A stretch of 64,000 nt of DNA from Candidatus Dormiibacterota bacterium (GTDB lineage Bacteria > Chloroflexota > Dormibacteria > Dormibacterales > Dormibacteraceae), in contig PLJM01000021.1 in the NCBI GenBank assembly GCA_003139695.1, forward strand, positions 56,952-120,951, given 5' to 3'. How positions within the stretch are numbered: position 1 is the first letter of the stretch; each line of letters starts with the position of its first letter. This document shows, piece by piece, positions 1 through 9,067 of this stretch. The position numbers and the translations under genes were made by a program. The notes beneath the pieces were generated by a model, which ran no database searches, was not told where the DNA came from, and saw only the letters and a program-made list of their open reading frames with translations.

Positions 1-978
1 CTTGGCGGCGGGCTTGGCGGCGGCCTTGGTCTCGACCTTGGCCTTGGCCGCGGGCTTGGCCTTGAGTGCTGGTTTGACAGCAGCCGCGGCCTTGGCTGCC
101 GGCTTCGTTGGGGCCTCAACCTTCACGGTTGCCTTCGCCGTTCGTGGCTTGGCTTCGGGGGCTGCGGCCTCTTGGGCCGGAGCTGCCGTGGCTCGCGTCC
201 GCTTCGGCGTCGCAACGACGGGGGCCGCCTCCTTCAGCGTCGTGTCAATTTTCTCCGGGACCAGCTGGTCAGTTATTTCCGGGGGTTCCGGCTGGGGAGC
301 GATCGCATCGGCGATTGGCGTGCCGTCAGCGGGTGGCAGCTTCTTCAGGGGCACGGCCACGTCCTTGTAGATCCAGCACTTGACGCCGATCGCGCCGAAT
401 GTCGTGCTGGCCGTGGCGCGGCCGAAATCGATGTTTGCGCGCAGCGTGTGGAGGGGCACGCGGCCCTCGCGGTCCCACTCGCGGCGAGCCATCTCAGCGC
501 CGCGCAGGCGGCCGCCGCAGTAGATCCGGACGCCCTTGGCACCCGAGCGCATCGTGCGGAGAATCGCCTGCTTCATCGCGCGCTTGTAGCTGATACGGCG
601 CTCGATCTGGGATGCGATGTTCTCGGCGACGAGCTGGGCGTCAAGCTCGGGCTGCTTGATCTCCTGGATCGAGATGCGCACCCGGTTGCCGAAGCGCTTC
701 TCGAGGTCCTCGCGCAGCTGATCGACCGACGCGCCACCCTTGCCGATCACGATGCCCGGCTTGGCTGTGTGGATCGTCACCGTCAGCTGGGCGTTGGACG
801 ATCGCTCAGTCTCGATCTTGGCGATGCCCGCGTTGCGCAGGCGCGCCAGGATGACCCGGCGCATCTCCAGGTCCTCGTGCAGCATCTTCGTGTAGTCCTT
901 GGGGTTGGCGAACCAGTTCGCCTCCCAGGGCCTGAACACTCCCAGTCGGAACGCGTTTGGATGGACTTTATGACCCAA
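1..978 (-). CDS. rpsC: 30S ribosomal protein S3 (3' end outside window)
   Basis: S3 lines the mRNA entry tunnel of the small subunit. The protein starts MGHKVHPNAFRLG, the usual S3 N-terminus, from a TTG codon at 978 with AGAGGT about 8 nt upstream; the TTG lies directly after the rplV stop. A type-2 KH domain with GIVIGKGG sits near residues 70-85, and the S3 C-terminal domain ends near residue 217. After that the frame stays open for about 110 more residues of lysine/alanine/proline-rich repeats (KPAAK-like) to the window edge. Ordinary S3 is 210-240 residues, so this is an extended form. The identity is certain; the true end is not visible. Confidence 0.96.
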   Translation of the reverse strand, partial: MGHKVHPNAFRLGVFRPWEANWFANPKDYTKMLHEDLEMRRVILARLRNAGIAKIETERSSNAQLTVTIHTAKPGIVIGKGGASVDQLREDLEKRFGNRVRISIQEIKQPELDAQLVAENIASQIERRISYKRAMKQAILRTMRSGAKGVRIYCGGRLRGAEMARREWDREGRVPLHTLRANIDFGRATASTTFGAIGVKCWIYKDVAVPLKKLPPADGTPIADAIAPQPEPPEITDQLVPEKIDTTLKEAAPVVATPKRTRATAAPAQEAAAPEAKPRTAKATVKVEAPTKPAAKAAAAVKPALKAKPAAKAKVETKAAAKPAAK

Positions 979-1365
979 CTATTTCGACCTCTTGATTTGT
1001 GCGCCCTGCGCGCGCTCGGCGTCGGAGCGGTCTTCGACGACCGCTGTGATGTGGCAGGTGCGGTGGAAGAATTCATGCGCCATGCTCCGGCTGACCGGCC
1101 GCCGGCGCTTGAAGGTCGGGCCCTCGTCGATGAAGACCTGCTTGAGCACCAGGTCGTCGCGGTTCAAATTGAAGTTGTGCTCGGCGTTGGCCGCGGCCGA
1201 CTTGATCGCCTTGGCGACGTCGCGCGCGGCGTGCTTGGGCGAGAACTCGAGCTGCGCGAGGGCGTCCGACACCTTCATGCCCTTCACGGAGTCGGCCACG
1301 AGCCTCGCCTTACGTGGCGCGCGCCGGACAAACCTCTGCACTGCTGAAACTTCCATCGTTGCCAC
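979..1365 (-). CDS. rplV: 50S ribosomal protein L22
   Basis: L22 is an early assembly protein whose beta-hairpin lines the exit tunnel. The 128-residue product carries the family core (RRAPRKARLVAD near the N-terminus) and the basic hairpin FKRRRPVSRSMAHEF. The start chosen is GTG at 1365, preceded by GAG a few bases upstream. An ATG at 1356 would give the common MEVSAV start and cannot be excluded. The stop abuts the rpsC start, and rpsS ends 6 bp upstream, so it is cotranscribed within the S10 operon. Confidence 0.97.
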   Translation of the reverse strand: MATMEVSAVQRFVRRAPRKARLVADSVKGMKVSDALAQLEFSPKHAARDVAKAIKSAAANAEHNFNLNRDDLVLKQVFIDEGPTFKRRRPVSRSMAHEFFHRTCHITAVVEDRSDAERAQGAQIKRSK

Positions 1366-1371
1366 TTATCT

Positions 1372-1656
1372 CTACTTAAGTGCCGTTGACTTTTCGGTAT
1401 GGGTGCCGTGGCCGCGGAAGTGACGTGTCGGTGCGAACTCGCCCAGCCGGTGTCCGACCATGTTCTCGCTGATGAACACCGGCACGTGCTTGCGCCCGTC
1501 GTGCACTGCGATCGTGTGCCCGACCATGTCCGGGTAGATCACAGACGCGCGCGCCCAGGTGCGGATCACCTTCTTGTCCTTGGTGGCGTTCATCTTGTCG
1601 ACCTTGGCCTTCAGCTGAGGGCTGATGAACGGTCCCTTCTTTAGTGAGCGCGACAT
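1372..1656 (-). CDS. rpsS: 30S ribosomal protein S19
   Basis: S19 sits in the head of the small subunit and contacts S13. The 94-residue product begins [11 protein letters not shown] and contains the typical [18 protein letters not shown] and [12 protein letters not shown] stretches, so it is full length and canonical. It starts one base after the rplB stop, indicating tight translational coupling within the S10 operon. Confidence 0.98.
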   Translation of the reverse strand: MSRSLKKGPFISPQLKAKVDKMNATKDKKVIRTWARASVIYPDMVGHTIAVHDGRKHVPVFISENMVGHRLGEFAPTRHFRGHGTHTEKSTALK

Positions 1657-2499
1657 CTACTTCTTTCTTCCCTTCTTTTCACGGCGGCGGATGATCAGCT
1701 TGTCGGAGGTCTTCTTCGGCTTGCGCGTGCGATAGCCGAGGGCGGGCTTGCCCCATGGGGTCTGCGGATGGCCACCCGGTCCGGTCTTGCCCTCACCACC
1801 ACCGTGCGGATGGTCGCGGGGGTTCATCGTCGAACCGCGGACCGTCGGCCTCACGCCCAGCCACCGACTGCGGCCGGCCTTGCCGCCTGACTCGTTCTCG
1901 TGGTCGATATTACCGACCTGGCCGATCGTAGCCTGGCAACGGACGTGGATGCGGCGCAGCTCACCCGACGGCATGCGGACGACGGCGTAGTCGCCTTCCT
2001 TCGCCAGGAGCTGTGCCGAGGTGCCGGCGGACCGGACGAGCTGGCCTCCACGGCCGAGCGTGAGCTCGATGTTGTGGATGGTCGAACCGACAGGGATGCT
2101 CGCCAACGGGATCGCGTTGCCGATGCGAACCGGCGCGTCCTCCCCACTCTCGATCGGGTCGCCGACCTTGAGGCCGAGCGGCGCGAGGATGTAGCGCTTC
2201 TCGCCGTCCTTGTAATGGATGAGCGCGATGCGGGCGCTGCGGTTCGGGTCGTACTCGATGGTCGCGACGCGGCCCTCGATGCCGTGCTTGTCACGCTTGA
2301 AGTCGATCTTGCGATAGAGCTTGCGGTAGCCGCCGCCCTGGTGGCGCGTTGTGATGCGTCCCTGATTGTTGCGGCCGGCGTGCGACGGGATCGACTCCAC
2401 GAGCGTCTTCTCGGGCTCGTCGGTGGTGATCTCGTCGAACCCCGAGATCGTCATGAAGCGACGTCCTGGGCTGGTCGGCTTGAACTTGCGAAGTGGCAT
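1657..2499 (-). CDS. rplB: 50S ribosomal protein L2
   Basis: L2 is a primary 23S rRNA-binding protein needed for subunit association and peptidyl transfer. The 280-residue length is standard. The N-terminal OB part contains the family signature [14 protein letters not shown]; the C-terminal SH3-like part has the catalytic-centre loop [14 protein letters not shown] with its conserved histidine. The C-terminus is a basic tail. It lies 5 bp after rplW in the S10 operon. Confidence 0.98.
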   Translation of the reverse strand: MPLRKFKPTSPGRRFMTISGFDEITTDEPEKTLVESIPSHAGRNNQGRITTRHQGGGYRKLYRKIDFKRDKHGIEGRVATIEYDPNRSARIALIHYKDGEKRYILAPLGLKVGDPIESGEDAPVRIGNAIPLASIPVGSTIHNIELTLGRGGQLVRSAGTSAQLLAKEGDYAVVRMPSGELRRIHVRCQATIGQVGNIDHENESGGKAGRSRWLGVRPTVRGSTMNPRDHPHGGGEGKTGPGGHPQTPWGKPALGYRTRKPKKTSDKLIIRRREKKGRKK

Positions 2500-2504
2500 G
2501 TGTT

Positions 2505-2819
2505 CTATACGCTCCCGAAGAGCCCTTCGATTTTTTGGCCGGGACCGAGCGTCACGATTGCCTTCTTCCAGTCGGCGGTGTGGCCGATGGAGCCGACTCG
2601 GCGCATGCTGCGGCGCTTCTTGCCTCGCATGCTCACGGTGTTTACATCCTTGACCTTGATGCCCTGCGTCTCGTACTGCTCCTCGAGCGCCTTCTTGATC
2701 TCGGTCTTGGAGGCCTGCGCGGAGACGCGGAACGTGTACCGGCCTTGCGTGTAGAGCTGGTAGGTGCGCTCGGTGATGACCGGGCCGATCACGATCTCTG
2801 AGGCGGCTCGGGTAGTCAC
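2505..2819 (-). CDS. rplW: 50S ribosomal protein L23
   Basis: L23 lies at the exit of the peptide tunnel, where trigger factor and SRP dock. The 104-residue product shows the family pattern: [12 protein letters not shown] near the start, the helix [12 protein letters not shown], then [12 protein letters not shown]. It starts at GTG, whose bases overlap the rplD stop (GTGA, 4 bp), so translation is coupled to L4. Confidence 0.97.
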   Translation of the reverse strand: MTTRAASEIVIGPVITERTYQLYTQGRYTFRVSAQASKTEIKKALEEQYETQGIKVKDVNTVSMRGKKRRSMRRVGSIGHTADWKKAIVTLGPGQKIEGLFGSV

Positions 2820-3685
2820 TTCGCCCCCTCTTTCACTTCTTCGTGGTCGGCGTCGCTTGCATGATTTGCGTGGGCCTTGGACCTGGATCGGGATTCGGGC
2901 CGCCCGAAGTTGTCCTCGAGCAGCTCAAGGCAATCCTTCTGCAGGAGAAGGTAGGTGTGTGTGAAGAGGTCGCGGATGTTGAGGTTTCGGGCGAGGATGA
3001 TCTTGGAGCCCTTCAGGTTCTCGAACGAGCGGCTGACCACATAGCTGGGCGCCGGGAGAACGATCAAGGTCGTGTCGTCGAAGCCGATCGCCTCGATGAG
3101 CTCTGCCGCCTGCTTGGTGCGGGGCTCCTCGAAGCCAAAACCGTCGATCACCCTGACGCGGCCCTCGATCGCCTTCTGCGAGAGGGCTGAGCGAAGGGCC
3201 AGGCGGCGCATCTGCTTCGGCATCTTCTGGCTGTAGTCCCTCGGATGAGGTCCGAAGACCACGCCGCCGCCCTTCATCGATGGTTCGCGGATGGAGCCGT
3301 GCCGAGCCCGTCCGGTACCTTTCTGGCGGTAGGGCTTGGCGCCTCCACCCGAAACCTCGCCACGCCTCTTGGTCGAGGCGGTGCCCTGGCGCGCGTTCGC
3401 CATCTGCCGCACGTACGCCTGGTGCATCACCGGCGCGTTCGGCTCCTCGGCGAAGATGTGCTCGGGCAGCTGGATCTGGCCTTGCGATGCGCCGGCCGAA
3501 TCGAATAAGGGCACCTGGAGCGGATCCTCGTTCTCTTTGTCTGCGCGCTTGGTAGCGGCTGCCTTCGTGGCGGCCGGCTTGGTGGTGCGCTTTGTCGCCA
3601 CGGTTTTTTTGGCCGTGCTCTTCGTCGCAGTGGTTCGCGCCAACGGTTTTGCCGCGGCCTTCGTCGCGGGCTTCTTTGCCGCCAT
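2816..3685 (-). CDS. rplD: 50S ribosomal protein L4 with lysine/alanine-rich N-terminal extension
   Basis: L4 reaches into the exit tunnel; in several bacteria it also regulates its own operon. The core from about residue 75 carries [19 protein letters not shown] and [10 protein letters not shown], the tunnel loop. At 289 residues it is much longer than the usual 200-220. Roughly 50 N-terminal residues are a lysine/alanine/threonine-rich tail, and the last 30 residues are polar and acidic. The start follows directly on a 75-bp repeat (3689-3763). I see no standard Shine-Dalgarno sequence before the ATG, only a GGGG run in the repeat. The tail resembles those on S3 and on the PIG-L protein at 34170. 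Confidence 0.95.
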   Translation of the reverse strand: MAAKKPATKAAAKPLARTTATKSTAKKTVATKRTTKPAATKAAATKRADKENEDPLQVPLFDSAGASQGQIQLPEHIFAEEPNAPVMHQAYVRQMANARQGTASTKRRGEVSGGGAKPYRQKGTGRARHGSIREPSMKGGGVVFGPHPRDYSQKMPKQMRRLALRSALSQKAIEGRVRVIDGFGFEEPRTKQAAELIEAIGFDDTTLIVLPAPSYVVSRSFENLKGSKIILARNLNIRDLFTHTYLLLQKDCLELLEDNFGRPESRSRSKAHANHASDADHEEVKEGAK

Positions 3686-3688
3686 CAG

Positions 3689-3763
3689 TCGGGGCCCCCG
3701 ACCGGGGTCCCCGCGAAATCGCAGATTTCGTGGGGTGGGAATAATCGAAGTTTTTTTGGGGTG
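3689..3763. repeat. 75-bp S10-operon repeat, copy 1 (between rplC and rplD)
   Basis: This 75-bp stretch fills almost the whole gap between rplC and rplD. It matches 4428-4502 at 72 of 75 positions. It contains an inverted repeat with 12-base arms at 3709-3720 and 3724-3735 (one mismatch on the minus strand), a second GC-rich inverted repeat (GGGGCCCCCG/CGGGGTCCCC type), and a run of seven A in the minus sense next to the rplC stop. It ends 3 bp before the rplD ATG. Gaps between the other genes of this operon are mostly 0-26 bp. Whether it is an RNA regulator or a dispersed palindromic repeat cannot be decided here. Confidence 0.9.
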
Positions 3764-3764
3764 T

Positions 3765-4427
3765 TCATACCTTTCTTCCTGTCGGCTTGCCGGCGGGGCC
3801 CTTCACCTTCTGCGGCTTGGTCGACTGGCGAACGAGGACGAGCGCGCCTTTGCCGCCTGGGACGCCGCCTTCGACGAGGAGCAGGTTCCGCTCCGCGTCA
3901 ACCCGCACGATCTTGTAGGCGCGCGCGGTGGTCCGTACGTTGCCCATCTGCCCTGACATCTTCACGCCCTTGAAGACGCGGGCGGCGTCGGTGGCGCCGA
4001 TGGAGCCGGGCTGCCTGACGTTCATAGAGCCATGCGACTCGGGACCGCGGCTGAACTTGTGCCTCTTGATCAGTCCCTGGAACCCCTTGCCTTTGGAGTG
4101 GGCGGTGACGTCCACGATCTCGCCTGCGGCAAAGATCTCGGCCTTCAGCTCCTGCCCGGTCTCGAGACCGTCGTATCCACGAATCTCGACGACCTGCCTG
4201 TGCGGCTCGAAGCCCGCTTTCTTGAACTCTCCAAGAAGCGGCTTGGTGAACTTCTTCTCGGGCGCGACCTCAAATGCGATGCGCGCAGCCGAGTAGCCGT
4301 CCTTCTCGGTGGTGCGCAGCCCGAGCACCTTGCAAGGGCCGGCCTCGAGGACGGTTACCGCGGAGGTTGTCCCGTCGGGGTTGAAGAGCTGGGTCATACC
4401 CAGCTTTCTCGCGAGCAGGCCCTTCAT
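3765..4427 (-). CDS. rplC: 50S ribosomal protein L3
   Basis: L3 is an early assembly protein reaching toward the peptidyl transferase centre. The 220-residue product starts MKGLLARKLGMTQLF, the standard bacterial L3 start. It carries the central loop AHSKGKGFQGLIKRH and HGSMNVRQPGSIGA, and ends in a basic tail. It is flanked on both sides by copies of the same 75-bp repeat. The ATG directly follows copy 2 and lacks a clear Shine-Dalgarno sequence other than a GGGG run inside the repeat. Confidence 0.98.
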   Translation of the reverse strand: MKGLLARKLGMTQLFNPDGTTSAVTVLEAGPCKVLGLRTTEKDGYSAARIAFEVAPEKKFTKPLLGEFKKAGFEPHRQVVEIRGYDGLETGQELKAEIFAAGEIVDVTAHSKGKGFQGLIKRHKFSRGPESHGSMNVRQPGSIGATDAARVFKGVKMSGQMGNVRTTARAYKIVRVDAERNLLLVEGGVPGGKGALVLVRQSTKPQKVKGPAGKPTGRKV

Positions 4428-4502
4428 TCGGGGTCCCCGACCGGGGTCCCCACGAAATCGCAGATTTCGTGGGGTGGGAATAATCGAAGATTTTTTGGGG
4501 TG
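4428..4502. repeat. 75-bp S10-operon repeat, copy 2 (between rpsJ and rplC)
   Basis: This is the second copy of the element at 3689-3763; the three differences are at element positions 7, 25 and 63. The inverted repeat is perfect here: 12-base arms at 4448-4459 and 4463-4474 with a 3-base loop. It abuts the rplC ATG on one side and lies one base from the rpsJ stop on the other. The minus-strand order is the same as in copy 1: A-run, hairpin, GGGGACCCC motifs, then the start codon. Confidence 0.9.
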
Positions 4503-4503
4503 G

Positions 4504-4809
4504 TCACGACTTGATCTCGATGCTGACGCCGGCCGGAAGGCTGAGTCGCATCAGAGCGTCGACCACCCGCGGGTTGGGGTCGAGGATGTCGATGATGCGC
4601 TTATGTGTGCGCATCTCGAATTGCTCACGCGAGTCTTTGTCGATGAACGGTGAGCGGATGACCGTTAGCTTGGAGATCTCGGTCGGAAGAGGGATGGGAC
4701 CCGCTGTGCGCGCGTTCGTACGGCGTGCGGTGTCCACGATCTTGTCCGCAGCCTGATCCAGCACTCGATGGTCGTAGGCCTTGAGCCGGATCCGAATTTT
4801 TTGCGCCAC
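4504..4809 (-). CDS. rpsJ: 30S ribosomal protein S10 / NusE
   Basis: S10 is a small-subunit head protein and, as NusE, links NusG to the ribosome and to antitermination complexes. The 101-residue product has the canonical core: [15 protein letters not shown] at the start, then [15 protein letters not shown] and [19 protein letters not shown]. It starts at GTG. It follows tuf by 25 bp with no terminator in between, so the str and S10 operons appear to be one transcription unit here. Confidence 0.98.
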   Translation of the reverse strand: MAQKIRIRLKAYDHRVLDQAADKIVDTARRTNARTAGPIPLPTEISKLTVIRSPFIDKDSREQFEMRTHKRIIDILDPNPRVVDALMRLSLPAGVSIEIKS

Positions 4810-4834
4810 TTGCTGAGCCCCTGTCCCCTTCTAC

Positions 4835-6022
4835 TTACTTGATGACTTCCGTGGCGACGCCGGCGCCCACGGTCTTGCCGCCTTCGCGAATGGCGAAGCG
4901 GAGTCCCTGCTCGATGGCGATCGGCTCACCGAGAGTGATCTCCATGACGACGTTGTCGCCCGGCATGCACATCTCGACGCCGTCGGGGAGCTTGACCTCG
5001 CCCGTGACGTCGGTCGTCCGCATGTAGAACTGCGGGCGGTAGCCGGTGAGGAATGGGGTGTGACGGCCACCCTCTTCCTTGGTGAGGACGTAAACCTGCG
5101 CCAGGAACTGGGTATGCGGCTTGATCGAACCGGGCTTGCAGAGCACCTGTCCACGCACCACGTCTTCGCGCTTGACGCCACGCAGCAGCGCACCGACGTT
5201 GTCGCCGGCCTGGCACTCGTCCATGTCCTTGTGGAACATCTCGATGGCGGTCACGACCGTCTTCGTGCTGTTCGGGTGGATACCGACGATCTCGATTTCC
5301 TCATTCCTCTTGAGCCGACCGCGCTCAACCCGGCCAGTGGTCACAGTGCCACGACCCTCGATGGTGAACACGTCTTCGATCGGCATCAGGAACGGCCTGT
5401 CGACAGGGCGCTCCGGCTCGGGGATGTAGGTGTCGACGGCGTCCATGAGCTCCATGATCTTTGGGCTCCACTCGGGGTCACCCTCGAGGGCCTTGAGCGC
5501 GGAGATACGAACGATCGGGATGTCGTCACCGGGGTACTCGTACTTGGTGAGGAGCTCGCGCAGGTCGAGCTCGACCAGCTCGATGAACTCCTTGTCGTCG
5601 ACCATGTCGCACTTGTTGAGCGCGACCACCAGGAAAGGAACACCGACCTGGCGAGCCAGGATGATGTGCTCCCGGGTCTGCGGCATGGCGCCGTCGTTGG
5701 CAGCCACGACCAGGATCGCACCATCCATCTGGGCGGCGCCGGTGATCATGTTCTTGATGTAGTCCTGGTGTCCCGGGCAGTCCACATGCGCGTAGTGGCG
5801 CTTCACGGTCTCGTACTCGACGTGAGTGATCGAGATTGTGATGCCACGAGCCTTCTCTTCAGGCGCCTTGTCGATCTGGTCGAATGCCTGGAACTCGGCC
5901 AAACCCTTTTCTGACAGAACCCTTGTGATAGCAGCCGTCAGCGTCGTCTTGCCATGGTCGATATGACCGATGGTCCCAACGTTCAGGTGAGGCTTGGTCC
6001 TCTCGAACTTCTTCTTCGCCAC
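4835..6022 (-). CDS. tuf: Elongation factor Tu
   Basis: EF-Tu is the GTPase that delivers aminoacyl-tRNA to the ribosome. The 395-residue length is standard. G1 is GHIDHGKT, G2 includes ARGITI, G3 is DCPGH, G4 NKCD and G5 SALKAL, followed by domains 2 and 3 ending in [10 protein letters not shown]. It starts at GTG with AGGAGG five bases upstream. It follows fusA by 13 bp in the str operon. It is the only tuf copy in the window. Confidence 0.98.
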   Translation of the reverse strand: MAKKKFERTKPHLNVGTIGHIDHGKTTLTAAITRVLSEKGLAEFQAFDQIDKAPEEKARGITISITHVEYETVKRHYAHVDCPGHQDYIKNMITGAAQMDGAILVVAANDGAMPQTREHIILARQVGVPFLVVALNKCDMVDDKEFIELVELDLRELLTKYEYPGDDIPIVRISALKALEGDPEWSPKIMELMDAVDTYIPEPERPVDRPFLMPIEDVFTIEGRGTVTTGRVERGRLKRNEEIEIVGIHPNSTKTVVTAIEMFHKDMDECQAGDNVGALLRGVKREDVVRGQVLCKPGSIKPHTQFLAQVYVLTKEEGGRHTPFLTGYRPQFYMRTTDVTGEVKLPDGVEMCMPGDNVVMEITLGEPIAIEQGLRFAIREGGKTVGAGVATEVIK

Positions 6023-6035
6023 TGTTTCCTCCTAA

Positions 6036-8144
6036 CTAACTTCGCGACGTGGTGCGGCGGCCGACAGCTTCGGCCAGGTTTCCGGGCATTTCTGCGTAGT
6101 GACTGAACTCCATCGAATAGGTCGCCCGCCCCGAGGTCATAGACCGAAGTTCGGTAGCGTAACCGAACATCTCGGCAAGGGGTACGCTCGCTTTGACGTT
6201 CTGCGATGTACCGCGTCCCTCCATGCCAAGGATGTGACCGCGACGCGAGGAAAGATCGCCCATCACGTCGCCGAGGTGCTCCTCGGGCATGACAACGTCG
6301 ACCTTCATGATCGGCTCGAGCAGGTAAGGGTGAGCCTTATGCATCGCGTCCTTGACGGCCATCGAGCCGGCGATATGGAACGACATTTCGCTCGAGTCGA
6401 CGGCGTGGTAGGAGCCATCGACCAGCGTGACGATGATGTCAACCACCGGGTAGCCTCCGACCACGCCGGACTGGAGGGCCTCCCTGATTCCCTTCTCGAC
6501 GGCGGGGATGTACTCGCGTGGGATGCGGCCCTGGGTGATCTTGTCTTCGAAGACGAACCCGGTCCCGGTCTCGCCGGGACGAACGTCCACCTCGGCGTGG
6601 CCGAACTGGCCCTTGCCACCCGACTGGCGGATGAACCGCCCAACACCGTGCGCGGGCTTCTTGATCGCCTCCTTGTAGGCGACCTGTGGCTTGCCCTGGT
6701 TGGCGTCCACCTTGAACTCGCGCATGAGGCGGTCGATGATGATCTCGAGGTGCAGCTCGCCCATGCCGGCGATGATGGTCTGGCCCGTCTCGTCGTCGGT
6801 ATGGACCTTGAAGGTCGGGTCCTCTTCGGTGAGGCGCTGCAGCCCGATGCCGAGCTTGTCCTGGTCGACCTTGGTCTTGGGCTCGATCGCCACCGAGATG
6901 ACAGGCTCGGGGAAGGTGATCGACTCCAAAAGGATCGGATGGCTCTCATCGGACAGGGTGTCGCCCGTGGTCGTGTACTTGAGACCGACCGCGGCGGCGA
7001 TGTCGCCCGTAAACACCTCGTCGACGTCCTCGCGCCGGATGGCGTGCATCCTCAGGATGCGGCCGATCCGCTCCTTGCGTCCGTTGGAGGCGTTCAGCAC
7101 GCCAGATCCGGCCTTCAGACGGCCTGAGTAGACGCGGAAGAACGTGAGCTTGCCGACCCCCTGGGGGTCCATCTGGATCTTGAAGGCAAGAGCCGAGAAC
7201 GGCTCGCTGTCGTCGTGCTCGCGCACCACCAGCGTGCCGGACTTGGGGTCGGTCCCCTCGACCGCCGGAACGTCCGCGGGCGACGGCAGGTAGTCGATGA
7301 CCGCATCCAGGATCGGCTGCACGCCGCGGTTGCGCAGCGCGGCGCCGCACAGGACAGGCACGAGATGCCCGGCGACAGTGCCCTTGCGGAGGGCAGCCAT
7401 GATCTGCTCCTCGGTGGGCTCCTTCTCCTCGAGGTAGAGGTGCATGATCGCGTCGTCGAAGTCGGCGACCGCCTCGATGAGGTCGTGGCGGTGCTGCTCG
7501 ATCAGCTCGCCCATTCCAGCGGGAATGTCAAGGGACTCCGTGTTGGTGGTCCCGAGGTCGTCGGTGTAGACGATCGCCTGCTTCGTGATCAGGTCGACGT
7601 ACCCGATGAACTCGTCCTCGGCCCCGATCGGCAGCTGGATGGGCACGGCCCTGGCTCCCAGCCGGGTGCGGATGGAGTTCAACGAGCTGTAGAAGTCGGC
7701 TCCGATGCGGTCCATCTTGTTGATGAAGGCGATGCGAGGCACACCGTAGCGGTCGGCCTGGCGCCAAACAGTCTCGGACTGTGGCTCCACGCCGGCGACG
7801 GCATCGAAAACGGCGACCGCGCCATCCAGCACTCGAAGGCTGCGCTCGACCTCGACCGTGAAGTCCACGTGCCCGGGTGTGTCTATGATGTTGATCGTGT
7901 GGTCGCGCCACATCGCAGTGGTGGCGGCTGACGTGATCGTGATCCCCCGCTCCTTCTCCTGGACCATCCAGTCCATGGTCGAAGCCCCCTCGTGGACCTC
8001 TCCCATCTTGTGGATCCGGCCAGCATAGAAAAGGATGCGTTCGGTCGTCGTCGTTTTGCCCGCATCGATGTGGGCCATGATCCCGATGTTCCGGGTCCTC
8101 TCGATCGACACCGGCCGCTCCGCCATCTTCAGTGCCAAGCTCAT
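6036..8144 (-). CDS. fusA: Elongation factor G
   Basis: EF-G is the translocation GTPase. The 702-residue product has AHIDAGKTT (P-loop), [11 protein letters not shown] (switch I), DTPGHVDF and NKMDR in the G domain, then domains II-V, including the domain IV loop with [11 protein letters not shown]. The start chosen is ATG at 8144, nine bases after the rpsG stop. A second ATG at 8126 (MAERPVS) would shorten it by six residues. The gene is intact. Confidence 0.98.
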   Translation of the reverse strand: MSLALKMAERPVSIERTRNIGIMAHIDAGKTTTTERILFYAGRIHKMGEVHEGASTMDWMVQEKERGITITSAATTAMWRDHTINIIDTPGHVDFTVEVERSLRVLDGAVAVFDAVAGVEPQSETVWRQADRYGVPRIAFINKMDRIGADFYSSLNSIRTRLGARAVPIQLPIGAEDEFIGYVDLITKQAIVYTDDLGTTNTESLDIPAGMGELIEQHRHDLIEAVADFDDAIMHLYLEEKEPTEEQIMAALRKGTVAGHLVPVLCGAALRNRGVQPILDAVIDYLPSPADVPAVEGTDPKSGTLVVREHDDSEPFSALAFKIQMDPQGVGKLTFFRVYSGRLKAGSGVLNASNGRKERIGRILRMHAIRREDVDEVFTGDIAAAVGLKYTTTGDTLSDESHPILLESITFPEPVISVAIEPKTKVDQDKLGIGLQRLTEEDPTFKVHTDDETGQTIIAGMGELHLEIIIDRLMREFKVDANQGKPQVAYKEAIKKPAHGVGRFIRQSGGKGQFGHAEVDVRPGETGTGFVFEDKITQGRIPREYIPAVEKGIREALQSGVVGGYPVVDIIVTLVDGSYHAVDSSEMSFHIAGSMAVKDAMHKAHPYLLEPIMKVDVVMPEEHLGDVMGDLSSRRGHILGMEGRGTSQNVKASVPLAEMFGYATELRSMTSGRATYSMEFSHYAEMPGNLAEAVGRRTTSRS

Positions 8145-8153
8145 CTCTCTTAA

Positions 8154-8624
8154 CTAGTACCGGAAATGGGAGAAAGCCTTATTGCTTTCAGCCATCCGAT
8201 GGGTTTCCTCTTTGCGCTTGACGGCCCCACCCGTGTTCTGGGAGGCGTCAAGAATCTCGAACGCAAGCTTCTCAGACATACTTTTCCCGCCCCGGAGGCG
8301 CGCAAAACGCACGATCCACCGGCGCGCGAGCGCGAGCCTGCGCTCCGGCCTGATCTCGACGGGCACCTGGTAGGTGGCGCCGCCGACTCGCCGAGGCTTC
8401 ACCTCCAGCAAGGGGGTGGCATTGCGCAACGCCGACTCGAACACCTCGAGCGGCTCCTTCTTGGCCTGCCGACTGGCCCGTGAGAGCGCCTCGTATACGA
8501 CCTTTTCGGCAGTCGAGCGTTTGCCTTTGCTCATGACCACGTTCACGAACTTGGCGATCGCCTCCGACTGGTAGACAGGATCGGGCGCGATGACACGCTT
8601 GACAGGACTGCTTCGGCGCGGCAT
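8154..8624 (-). CDS. rpsG: 30S ribosomal protein S7
   Basis: S7 initiates assembly of the 30S head and lies at the E site. The 156-residue product is standard: MPRRSSPVKRVIAPDP at the start, VMSKGKRSTAEKVVYEAL in the middle and KREETHRMAESNKAFSHFRY at the end (here with one extra E in KRKEETH). Its ATG directly follows the rpsL TAG. It belongs to the str operon rpsL-rpsG-fusA-tuf. Confidence 0.97.
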   Translation of the reverse strand: MPRRSSPVKRVIAPDPVYQSEAIAKFVNVVMSKGKRSTAEKVVYEALSRASRQAKKEPLEVFESALRNATPLLEVKPRRVGGATYQVPVEIRPERRLALARRWIVRFARLRGGKSMSEKLAFEILDASQNTGGAVKRKEETHRMAESNKAFSHFRY

Positions 8625-9008
8625 CTAGGCTGCCTTGCTCTTTTCGCGCTTGGCGCCGTACTTCGAGCGCGCCTTCTTGCGGTTCTTCGTGCCGGCCGTG
8701 TCGAGGGTGCCGCGGATGATGTGGTACCGCACGCCGGGCAAGTCCTTGACCTTTCCGCCCCGGATCAGCACCACCGAGTGCTCCTGGAGGTTGTGTCCGA
8801 TGCCGGGAATGTATGCAGTCACCTCGATCCCTGTGGTGAGCCTCACGCGGGCGACCTTTCGGAGGGCGGAGTTCGGCTTCTTCGGCGTCTGGGTGTAGAC
8901 GCGCACGCAGACTCCCCGCCGCTGCGGTGAGCCCTTTAGTGCCGGCGCCTTAGACTTCGTTCTGGCCGCCTTACGTCCGGTGCGGACCAGCTGCTGGGTT
9001 GTGGGCAA
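8625..9008 (-). CDS. rpsL: 30S ribosomal protein S12
   Basis: S12 lies at the decoding centre and is the classic streptomycin target. I chose TTG at 9008 because it gives the canonical start [13 protein letters not shown] (127 residues) and has CGGAG six bases upstream. Upstream in-frame starts at 9014 (ATG) and 9032 (TTG) would add residues the family lacks. The streptomycin-related lysines in [11 protein letters not shown] and [12 protein letters not shown] are wild type. This is the first gene of the str/S10 transcription unit. Confidence 0.97.
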   Translation of the reverse strand: MPTTQQLVRTGRKAARTKSKAPALKGSPQRRGVCVRVYTQTPKKPNSALRKVARVRLTTGIEVTAYIPGIGHNLQEHSVVLIRGGKVKDLPGVRYHIIRGTLDTAGTKNRKKARSKYGAKREKSKAA

Positions 9009-9067
9009 ATGCATCTCCGAATAACGGCTCAAATCCCACGCGGCAGTAGCCGATTGGGCGACAAACG

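Noticed and set aside
172-1347. Long plus-strand open frame opposite rpsC and rplV
   Set aside because: It is the antisense reading of high-GC ribosomal genes; the amino-acid make-up is unlike a protein and the minus-strand genes are certain.
3689-4502. Transcription terminators inside the S10 operon
   Set aside because: The hairpins lack a T-run on the minus strand; termination here would cut off essential ribosomal genes.
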